Origin: Arsukibacterium ikkense
GTDB lineage: Bacteria > Pseudomonadota > Gammaproteobacteria > Enterobacterales > Alteromonadaceae
Direction: 5' to 3'
Length of the DNA: 64,000 nt
NCBI RefSeq assembly: GCF_000987775.1
Contig: NZ_LAHO01000013.1
Span: forward strand, 1-64,000
Shown: in pieces, positions 19,421 through 25,817 of the stretch
How the letters are laid out: every line of letters begins with the position of its first letter
Position numbering within the stretch: position 1 is the stretch's first letter
Made by a program: the position numbers and the translations under genes
Notes under the pieces: model-generated
Seen by the model: only the letters and a program-made list of their open reading frames with translations
What the model was told of the DNA's origin: nothing
The model's database searches: none

Positions 19421-21631
19421 ATGGCCAAAGCCAAAACAATGAACAGGTCTCGTAATCAACTTGCGACAGCCTACGCTCCAGAGAGCTTCTTTACCTTTGA
19501 AGGTGGAATAGGGGCATGTATTGCTCGCTCTACGGCCGGAGAGTTTGCGGATTTGCCAGAGTCGACTATGACTCTAGTGTTCGAACGAATGAGAGAACTC
19601 GGACTTGCTTGGTTCAACACTGCTTTGTCAGCAAGGAATAATGACCCTACTAAGAATAAAGTTTTGCCAGCTCAGTGCGTCGATCAAGTCCTCTTGGACC
19701 AAACAAAGGCAGAGTTTCAGTTGCCTGGCCAAGATCGCTTCTATCTGTGCCGTCCTTCACATATGGAGTACACGCCGGCACCTCTGACTTTCGTTTGTCG
19801 AACGTGTGGGATATTTCAGGATTATGAGACTCTCAGCGATCTAGATAGTAAAATTGATAAACTCACCCCCAAATATTGCCCAAACCCCAAGAGGGCCGGC
19901 CGATGCGATTGGGAGCAGCTTGACGTTATTTTCGTGCACTGGTCAGGTCATTGGGAAGCAGCTTTTCCAGGCCAATGGCATTGGAACGATAGCGAAGGTA
20001 AAGCAGTCAAGCGCCGAGATAGCTGTGTTTGCGGGAGTTATTTGTTCAAATTGAATCGGCGATCCGCTGGTATTGGTGATTGGTTTTTTGAATGCGCAGC
20101 CTGTGACAAGCCGCTTTCTCCGAAATGGCTACAGAATGATGTTGCTACTATACGTATTATTGGTCCTGCTATGGCGCCGGAGCGGCTGACTGAAGTGCGT
20201 ATGCAGGCGACTCCATATCGTGCATCCAGTGCGTACTATATCAAATCTGATTTGTTTATCGACTTTAAAGACGGTAGCCAGAAGTTGCTAACCACATTGC
20301 AACCGAAGAGAGAATCAGAACTCAAAGATTTTTTAGCAAAACAGTTTGGATTTGCAGCTCAACCTTTCACGGATGGAGATGTTCAAAAGGCCTGTGAAGG
20401 TAAAGTGGAGTGCCAAAAGGATCTTGCCGACTATTTGTCAGCCGTACAACAAATTAAAGCAGCAGAACAGCCGCCTGAGAATTTACCGGAAGCATTCCGA
20501 GCCTCTTTGAAAGGGCTGCTAGACGTTGCATATAATAATCGTCAACGCATCGTTGATGATCTGCGCCAAAGACAGATCTTGCTACCTAAGTTAGATCTTC
20601 CTCTGTCGGTTGTCTCAAATCTTCAGAACAGACAATCACTTTTCGCATCGAAATTCGATCCTTTCCGTCTAGCTGTTGAGCACGCAGCACTTAAAAACAC
20701 ACGATTAGATGTAGAAACTCGGGCAAATGGAAAAAAACCTTACGTGTCTTTCACTCGGTTAGATACAGACTTAGCTCCTGAAAACACAGAAGAGACAGAA
20801 AAGCTACAGAATGTAACAAGCACATTGCTTGATAAACTTGGTATCGAAGACATGGGCTTAATTAGAGAGTTTGATCTGTGCCGATTTAGCTTCGGGTATT
20901 CGAGAATGGAGTCTACACCAATTCTGCAAGACAAACGGGGTATTAATATGCCCGTTCGCCTCAATTTGTTTCCGCCTGTGAGATATAACGACAGGATGAG
21001 GTATCCTGTCTATGTAGTGCAACAGAGCAATGAGGCATTATATGTGCGTCTGAAAGAAGAACTTGTTCTTGAATGGCTTGGCAGTCTAAATTGCCCGGAT
21101 ATGTTCACGCTCAATGACGGAGAGAAAATTGGGGCGGGCCTGCTAGGGGCAGCTAAGCAGATGAATCCATTTTTAGACAACTTACCTGAAACTACAACAC
21201 CACCAGTATATTTCTATTTGTACACCTTGCTCCATAGTTATTCGCACTTGCTGATGAAGCATGTATCTGAATATTCTGGACTCGACCTTGGGTCTTTGGG
21301 GGAATACATTTTTCCTGCTGACTTGGCTTTTGTCATCTACCGCAATGGCACAACTATGGACTTGGGTAACCTGTCCTCACTTTGGCGTAACTCAGGATCA
21401 GCAATGCTGACCGCAATGTTGAGTCCGAAAGCAACACAATGTGGCACCGGTTCTTTGTGTACTGGTAGAGGTGGTGCTTGCCCTGATTGCATAATGATGC
21501 CAGAGACATCCTGTATTGCTGGAAATAAGCTCCTATCTCGGTCAGTTCTGCGGTCCATAGGTGGTACAGCCCGCTTTGATAAGCGGAGTGTACCGATCAA
21601 CGGCTATTTAGATATAGCTGCAAAGTATTAA
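19421..21631 (+). CDS. drmB: DISARM protein DrmB (DUF1998 domain)
   Basis: This 736-aa protein acts with DrmA. In studied DISARM systems the DrmA-DrmB complex is the core that recognises incoming DNA. Three cysteine clusters are visible: VCRTCGIF...CPNPKRAGRC, DSCVCGS...ECAACDKP and the C-terminal CGTGSLCTGRGGACPDC. The last lies in the DUF1998 domain (about 570-715), which opens with FYLYTLLHSYSHLLMKHV. The ATG has an AAGGGGAG site, 14 bases after the drmA stop. No drmC (phospholipase-D nuclease) gene follows. Instead there is a strong hairpin and then unrelated genes. Confidence 0.88.
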   Translation: MAKAKTMNRSRNQLATAYAPESFFTFEGGIGACIARSTAGEFADLPESTMTLVFERMRELGLAWFNTALSARNNDPTKNKVLPAQCVDQVLLDQTKAEFQLPGQDRFYLCRPSHMEYTPAPLTFVCRTCGIFQDYETLSDLDSKIDKLTPKYCPNPKRAGRCDWEQLDVIFVHWSGHWEAAFPGQWHWNDSEGKAVKRRDSCVCGSYLFKLNRRSAGIGDWFFECAACDKPLSPKWLQNDVATIRIIGPAMAPERLTEVRMQATPYRASSAYYIKSDLFIDFKDGSQKLLTTLQPKRESELKDFLAKQFGFAAQPFTDGDVQKACEGKVECQKDLADYLSAVQQIKAAEQPPENLPEAFRASLKGLLDVAYNNRQRIVDDLRQRQILLPKLDLPLSVVSNLQNRQSLFASKFDPFRLAVEHAALKNTRLDVETRANGKKPYVSFTRLDTDLAPENTEETEKLQNVTSTLLDKLGIEDMGLIREFDLCRFSFGYSRMESTPILQDKRGINMPVRLNLFPPVRYNDRMRYPVYVVQQSNEALYVRLKEELVLEWLGSLNCPDMFTLNDGEKIGAGLLGAAKQMNPFLDNLPETTTPPVYFYLYTLLHSYSHLLMKHVSEYSGLDLGSLGEYIFPADLAFVIYRNGTTMDLGNLSSLWRNSGSAMLTAMLSPKATQCGTGSLCTGRGGACPDCIMMPETSCIAGNKLLSRSVLRSIGGTARFDKRSVPINGYLDIAAKY

Positions 21632-21666
21632 CTAGTACTTCAGCCTTAACACTGATTGCATATCCT

Positions 21667-21704
21667 AAGCATGCCCTGTTTAATAAACTAAACAGGGCAT
21701 GCTT
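21667..21704 (+). terminator. Perfect 16-bp hairpin after drmB
   Basis: The arms 21667-21682 and 21689-21704 are exact reverse complements with a 6-base loop. It lies 35 bases after the drmB stop and probably ends the operon, though only a weak T stretch follows. Confidence 0.65.
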
Positions 21705-21894
21705 TGCGGGGAGGATAAATACTTATTTATGAGCTTTTGTGTGAGTTTCTAAACGGAAACCTAATTATCAGATCAAGAGTTGTCGTACCCAACTCGGGAC
21801 TTATGGCCATATCATGGTGCAACTTTCGGTCAAATTCTCCACTGTATTTCAAATTTACCGCATCTACGAGCGGCATTAATGTTCAAAGCAGCTA

Positions 21895-22104
21895 TTAAAT
21901 CATTTCCCCTAACTTCATCTCGTGCAGAACTTGAATTAGTTCATCGCGTTTTTCGGCTGTAGCAAGCAGGCTGCGGGGACATTGGCCATCTAACCTTGGT
22001 ATTGGCGTATCAAGCCACTCATTAATCTGAGCTATGTCGTTATTAAAAATGACATCTAGCTCATGCTCGAGCTGCAGTTCTGAACAAGTTTGATTGTTTT
22101 GCAT
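21895..22104 (-). CDS. Orphan MbcA/ParS/Xre-type antitoxin (toxin-binding domain)
   Basis: This 69-aa protein is almost only the DUF2384-type toxin-binding domain of ParS/MbcA antitoxins, with the reading INEWLDTPIPRLDGQCPRSL. An 'A/EWL..P.p.L.G..P..LL.t' pattern of this kind is diagnostic. It lacks the usual N-terminal Xre HTH half, so it is about half the normal length. No RES-domain toxin gene was found next to it (only a 49-codon frame of unknown nature on the same strand at 21727-21873). It is either a remnant of a lost toxin-antitoxin pair or a stand-alone anti-toxin decoy. Confidence 0.65.
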   Translation of the reverse strand: MQNNQTCSELQLEHELDVIFNNDIAQINEWLDTPIPRLDGQCPRSLLATAEKRDELIQVLHEMKLGEMI

Positions 22105-22323
22105 GTGCTTGCCTTAAATACCCGCAGTGGATTGCTGTTTTGCTGAGTGCTTATCGAACTATGCCTAGAATTGTATAGAGCCGGGGAGCCTTCCCGCTCA
22201 CGGGCTGGGGGAACATTGCTCCGGCATCGACAACACCAGTTTCCTAGTCCAGGTCAGTTGTGACGAATGAATTATAAGTTCAAATGAGCACGGTGTCACA
22301 GCAGTACTTCGCTATCTTCGCGT

Positions 22324-23601
22324 TTACTTTGCTACTGGTAAATCGCGCCAGTTGGTGGTGTAGGCCGGCGACAGTAACTCACGCTTCATGCTCCAGTCCT
22401 GCTTGGTACCCTGGCTGGCAAACCAAATGGTTTTACCATGTTTGGCGTTTAAATTATCTATCAGCTGCATTAATTGGTGGTCTGATTCTTTTTTAATAAG
22501 CGGCTCATCAAAAAGGCCTGGTTGATGCACACCGGGGTCGTAAAAGTCGGAAAGCATTACGCCGGCTTTGGCGTAGCGATACCCATCCAGCCAGAGCCCA
22601 TCTAAAAGCTGCATAGCTTTTGCCAGGAAAATTCTGGTATCGCCAGTTGGACTGTCAAGCTCAACGCTTTTACTGGCGCTATAAGGTGCATCTTTATCAC
22701 TAAACGGGCTGGTTCGCAGAAAAACGGTTAAGTACTTTGCTTCTTGCTGCTCCTGACGCAGCTTTTTGCAGGCGCGGCTAATGTACTCGCTAATCGCTTC
22801 ACGCATTTGTTGTTTGTCGGTGATTCGTTCGCCAAAAGCCCGACTGCTGACAATCTGCTTTTTCGTCGGCGCCATTTCCTCCAGTGCAATACAAGACTCA
22901 CCATTAAGTTCACGCACGGTACGCTCAACCATAACCGAGAAATGTTGCCGAATAAACTTAGGGTCGGCATCAGCCAGCTGCAATGCGGTGTCGACGCCCA
23001 ACTGCTGCAGGCGTTTTGTCAGCTTGCCGCCGATACCCCAGACCTCATCCACTGGCAGTAATGCTAGCAGCTTGCGCTGGCGTTCTTTACTGGTTAAATC
23101 GACTACACCGCGGGTTTTCTGCCAGGTCTTGGCTGCATGATTAGCAAGTTTGGCCAATGTTTTGGTAGGGGCAATGCCGACACATACTGTGATACCTGTG
23201 CACTTTTGTACTAGCTGTCTTGCAGTTAAACCAAACTCAGTCAGGTTCTGACTGAAGTCTACCCCGGTGAGATCGAGAAATGCTTCGTCGATTGAATATA
23301 CCTCAACCCGGGGTGCCAGGCTTTCTAGTAAGCTCATCACCCGCTGCGACATATCCGCGTAGAGCGCATAGTTGGATGAGAAGGCAACTACGCCATGCTT
23401 TTGCATCAGCTCGCGCACTTGAAATACCGGGACGCCCATTTTGATACCCAGCTTTTTCGCCTCCCTGGAGCGGGCTACCACACAGCCATCGTTGTTAGAC
23501 AGCACAACAACAGGTGTATCAGCCAGGTCTGGGCGAAACAGTTTTTCACAACTGGCATAGAAGTTATTGCAATCGACCAGGGCGAAAATATGTTGGCTCA
23601 T
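22324..23601 (-). CDS. umuC: DNA polymerase V catalytic subunit UmuC
   Basis: This 425-aa Y-family translesion polymerase works with UmuD' to copy damaged DNA in the SOS response. The N-terminus has FALVDCNNFYASCEKLF with the first metal-binding Asp and YASCE steric-gate region. The palm shows YSIDEAFLDLTG with the second catalytic acid pair. The helix-hairpin-helix, little-finger and C-terminal UmuC-specific DUF4113-like part are present (normal length). The start overlaps the umuD stop by 4 bp. Located inside the island between defence genes and the recombinase cassette, it is probably cargo rather than the host's own copy. Confidence 0.95.
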   Translation of the reverse strand: MSQHIFALVDCNNFYASCEKLFRPDLADTPVVVLSNNDGCVVARSREAKKLGIKMGVPVFQVRELMQKHGVVAFSSNYALYADMSQRVMSLLESLAPRVEVYSIDEAFLDLTGVDFSQNLTEFGLTARQLVQKCTGITVCVGIAPTKTLAKLANHAAKTWQKTRGVVDLTSKERQRKLLALLPVDEVWGIGGKLTKRLQQLGVDTALQLADADPKFIRQHFSVMVERTVRELNGESCIALEEMAPTKKQIVSSRAFGERITDKQQMREAISEYISRACKKLRQEQQEAKYLTVFLRTSPFSDKDAPYSASKSVELDSPTGDTRIFLAKAMQLLDGLWLDGYRYAKAGVMLSDFYDPGVHQPGLFDEPLIKKESDHQLMQLIDNLNAKHGKTIWFASQGTKQDWSMKRELLSPAYTTNWRDLPVAK

Positions 23602-24029
23602 TTACATTTTATTTGCCGGATAACGTTCGTCACAACACCAAAAATGCTGAGCTCTTCGCCGTTACGAGGTCTTATAGGCTTGTATGCCGGGTTGCGGGGC
23701 AGTAAAGCAAGTGACGGGTGTGTGCAGAACTCTTTCACGGTAAACTCACCGCCCACTGCAGCTACAACGATATCGCCATGCTCGGCATCAATGGAGCGGT
23801 CTACCACCAGGACATCGCCTTCATAAATGCCGGCTTCTATCATCGAGTCGCCCTTGACACGAACAAAGAAGGTTGCATTCGGGTGGCGGATACATAGCTC
23901 ATTTAAGTCGAGTGTGCGCTCAACATAGTCTTGCGCAGGCGAAGGAAACCCGGCTTTTACCGGGTCGCCATAAAGTGGGATCTTACGTTTTGGCCAAACA
24001 CTGGCATCACCAAGGTATACTGCTGACAT
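23598..24029 (-). CDS. umuD: SOS mutagenesis protein UmuD (S24 self-cleaving peptidase)
   Basis: This 143-aa LexA-fold protein self-cleaves on RecA filaments to give UmuD', the partner of UmuC. The cleavage bond should be Ala26-Gly27 in VKAGFPSPAQDYVE. The catalytic dyad is Ser62 (KGDSMIEAG) and Lys99 (EFTVKEF), spaced as in E. coli UmuD. The ATG has a GAGG site. A perfect-spacing LexA box lies 16 bases upstream of the start, so expression should be SOS-induced. Confidence 0.95.
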   Translation of the reverse strand: MSAVYLGDASVWPKRKIPLYGDPVKAGFPSPAQDYVERTLDLNELCIRHPNATFFVRVKGDSMIEAGIYEGDVLVVDRSIDAEHGDIVVAAVGGEFTVKEFCTHPSLALLPRNPAYKPIRPRNGEELSIFGVVTNVIRQIKCK

Positions 24030-24044
24030 ACAAACCTCAAAAAA

Positions 24045-24060
24045 CTGTATATAAATACAG
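24045..24060. promoter_or_regulatory. LexA (SOS) box upstream of umuDC
   Basis: CTGTATATAAATACAG fits CTG-N10-CAG exactly and sits just upstream of umuD, overlapping the likely -10 region. LexA would repress umuDC until DNA damage. Confidence 0.9.
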
Positions 24061-24391
24061 TATATCAGTCAGTGAACAATTGCCAACAAGTATGAATTAA
24101 TTTAGCACTAATCTCGCAGGAAGCTGGCGGGAATTCGCTCTAAGCTCGCCTAAATGTGTGAGATGTCACACTTTCGTGAAAATGCTTGTAGAAGCTTTTT
24201 TGTGGATCACAAAAGATCTTCTGCTTGCGTTTAATGTGTAGTGGCTCATATCTGGCCTTGCAGTTGAGATGAGATGTTATAATCTAAACTGACAGTCAGT
24301 TATGAGCTAATTGTGGTCGTCTAGAGCAACGGCTTACGAAAAATGAACGGCTGTTATGCCTTAAAATATGGGACATCCGTATCCACATCTT
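24061..24391. other. Intergenic region with a gene relic
   Basis: Apart from the umuDC promoter side and the relic repeat at 24131-24236, I see no gene, tRNA or clear signal here. Confidence 0.5.
24131..24236 (-). pseudogene. Partial relic copy of the 25092-25337 gene
   Basis: These 106 bases match 25221-25326 with about seven differences, in the same orientation. Read on the minus strand it encodes the same run as the intact copy (IKRKQKIFCDPQKSFYKHF) but meets a stop soon after and has no start. Similarity ends abruptly on both sides, which points to a fragment left by duplication or by an earlier insertion of a related element. Confidence 0.75.
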
Positions 24392-24607
24392 TTATCTTGT
24401 ATGGCAACTAAGGCTGCAGTAATAGCAGCCGTCAAATTTATAACCAGGAAACTTTCGATATGCTTCCTGCACCGCGGATTGACATGTGGCATGCTCACCA
24501 AGGGAAATCTGATTCTCCACATTAGGTAAGTACTGACACGTATTTACATTGTGAACTTCATGCTCGCCAGTTGATTGAGCATTTTTATTAACGATATATC
24601 TAGCCAT
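24392..24607 (-). CDS. Small conserved cysteine-containing protein
   Basis: This 71-aa protein opens MARYIVNKNAQSTGEHEVHN and ends with a Cys cluster, GCYYCSLSCHTR, plus two further Cys in the middle (NTCQYLP, ATCQSAV). I recall this small family as common in proteobacterial accessory DNA, always unnamed. The CxxC...CH ending suggests metal binding. The ATG has an AGGAG site 8 bases upstream, which supports a real gene. It is followed on the same strand upstream by a 33-aa ORF of similar type. Function unknown. Confidence 0.75.
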   Translation of the reverse strand: MARYIVNKNAQSTGEHEVHNVNTCQYLPNVENQISLGEHATCQSAVQEAYRKFPGYKFDGCYYCSLSCHTR

Positions 24608-24666
24608 GATAGGCTCCTAAATTGTAGTTGAAATAAAGCCCCTAATTCAGGGGCTTTAGACGCTGA

Positions 24667-24768
24667 TCAGTTAGGTGTTGATCTGTAGTGTTCAGGAACC
24701 TTCGTACCATCTTTCTTGGTATGAGCTGGAACGTGAACTTTCTTCTTGCCGCTTTGCGTCTTAGCCAT
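24667..24768 (-). CDS. 33-aa conserved small basic protein
   Basis: A very short frame with a strong AGGAG site encodes a lysine-rich peptide containing KKKVHVPAHTKKDGTKVPEH and ending RSTPN. The 'KDGTKV..HYRSTPN' ending is familiar from many tiny unnamed proteobacterial proteins, so I take it as real. It is 59 bases upstream of the 71-aa gene on the same strand and may share its transcript. A nucleic-acid-binding role would fit the charge but is not shown. Confidence 0.65.
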   Translation of the reverse strand: MAKTQSGKKKVHVPAHTKKDGTKVPEHYRSTPN

Positions 24769-25091
24769 GCTAAAAACTCCTAGCTTGAAAGTTATTATTT
24801 GGCTGCTACAATTCAATTCCTGCGAAAGGGAGTAGCAACCGCCATGGTTGATGCTCAGATCTCTAACCGAGTGCGAATCGGTTAGAGATCACATCAACCC
24901 ACACCATACTACATATAGTCGTAGCCTAGTGCTTAACCACAAGATAGTGTGTAAGTTGGTTTTTAACAAGGCTTGACATTCGAAGAAAAAAAACACAGTT
25001 TCAGAAGGTTAGTAGCCACTAACTAGCTAATCCTTGTGGCTAAAAGTTGAACAATGAAGCAAGCTTTTTTATGGTTATAAAATTATTTGTT
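24769..25091. other. Intergenic region with nested palindrome
   Basis: No gene is supported. The stretch contains the nested inverted repeat at 24846-24899, a 13-codon plus-strand frame opening at 24844 with a GAAAGGGA site, and a weaker 7-bp inverted repeat (25013-25019 with 25036-25042). Confidence 0.5.
24846..24899. repeat. Nested inverted repeat with 7-base core spacer
   Basis: Perfect 12-bp inner arms (24859-24870 and 24878-24889) flank a 7-base spacer, and a second pair of 8-bp outer arms (24846-24853 and 24892-24899) surrounds them. It lies between cargo and the recombinase cassette. The two-tier symmetry is more than a simple terminator needs, and no T run follows. Confidence 0.7.
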
Positions 25092-25337
25092 CTAAGCAGC
25101 GGTTTTAAGTAACTTTGTAAAATATAGCTTTTTAACTTCCTTGCGAATTTTTCCACCGGCTATGTAAAGCTTCCCCATTTTTAAGCTTGGGCAATACTTG
25201 CGCCGCAGCGATATTTCTAAGGATTCGCTTAAAGCTCGCCTTAATGTGTGAGATGTCACACTTTCGCGAAAATACTTGTAGAAGCTTTTTTGTGGATCAC
25301 AAAAGATCTCCTGCTTGCGTTTAATGCTTAAGCCCAC
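25092..25337 (-). CDS. Hypothetical 81-aa basic protein downstream of gmtX
   Basis: This Lys/Arg-rich small protein (RKQEIFCDPQKSFYKYF, then RRALSESLEISLRRKY) has no family I recognise. The frame opens with a GTG at 25337 and has no strong ribosome site. The gene is 18 bases after the gmtX-like gene on the same strand and may be part of the recombinase operon. Its first 35 codons are duplicated as a relic at 24131-24236, which shows that the coding segment has been copied or left behind before. Existence as a protein is moderately likely. Confidence 0.5.
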   Translation of the reverse strand: MGLSIKRKQEIFCDPQKSFYKYFRESVTSHTLRRALSESLEISLRRKYCPSLKMGKLYIAGGKIRKEVKKLYFTKLLKTAA

Positions 25338-25355
25338 GGCTATAATGGATCAACG

Positions 25356-25817
25356 TTACTGTCTGATCGCTGTCACCTTACTTCTATTAGCTTCTGCCAG
25401 TTTTTCTTTTAGCTCAGCATTCTCATATTCCAGTTCATCGATGCGAGCAAAGGCTTGAACAAGCTTATCGTTAAGATGGTGCTGATTAGCCGCAAACAAC
25501 GCTAACTTTGCTCTTTCAGCTTCGTACTTTTCTTTGAAATTATTTTTGATCCTCTTTTGTTCATTTAGCTTAATTCGAACCGATTGAATTTCAGGTTGTA
25601 CATATTCGCCTTTGGCTTCGGCGATATCGTTTATGACCTGTTTTACTTTTTCCACAAATTTAGGGTAGTAATAGCCGCTGCCATTTCCCAAATCTGCCTC
25701 TTCCTCCACGGCTCTTACGCTGAGTTTGCGAAAGTTCGGTATGCGTTTTGGCTTACCTTGCACTATACGCTCAAGAGCAGCTTCAAGTAGTAGCAGGGTA
25801 TTTTCACTCTTACTCAT
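25356..25817 (-). CDS. gmtX: Gamma-mobile-trio-like small coiled-coil protein (GmtX-like)
   Basis: This 153-aa protein is the last gene of the recombinase operon. The N-terminal 60 residues (ALERIVQGKPKRIPNFRKL) look like a small DNA-binding helical domain. The C-terminal 80 residues form a long charged coiled coil (ARIDELEYENAELKEKLAEA). A small coiled-coil partner next to paired tyrosine recombinases recalls TnpC of Tn554-type elements and GmtX of Gamma-Mobile-Trio systems. The start overlaps the stop of the preceding recombinase gene by 4 bp. The name is assigned from context and size, not from a search. Confidence 0.6.
   Translation of the reverse strand: MSKSENTLLLLEAALERIVQGKPKRIPNFRKLSVRAVEEEADLGNGSGYYYPKFVEKVKQVINDIAEAKGEYVQPEIQSVRIKLNEQKRIKNNFKEKYEAERAKLALFAANQHHLNDKLVQAFARIDELEYENAELKEKLAEANRSKVTAIRQ

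Noticed and set aside
21727..21873. 49-codon minus-strand frame downstream of the ParS-like antitoxin, considered as a toxin
   Set aside because: Too short for a RES toxin and lacks its Arg-Glu-Ser pattern. Kept only as context.
24846..24899. Nested palindrome as an integron attC site
   Set aside because: The 7-mers at the arm ends do not match the required RYYYAAC/GTTRRRY boxes, and no integron integrase of IntI type is present.
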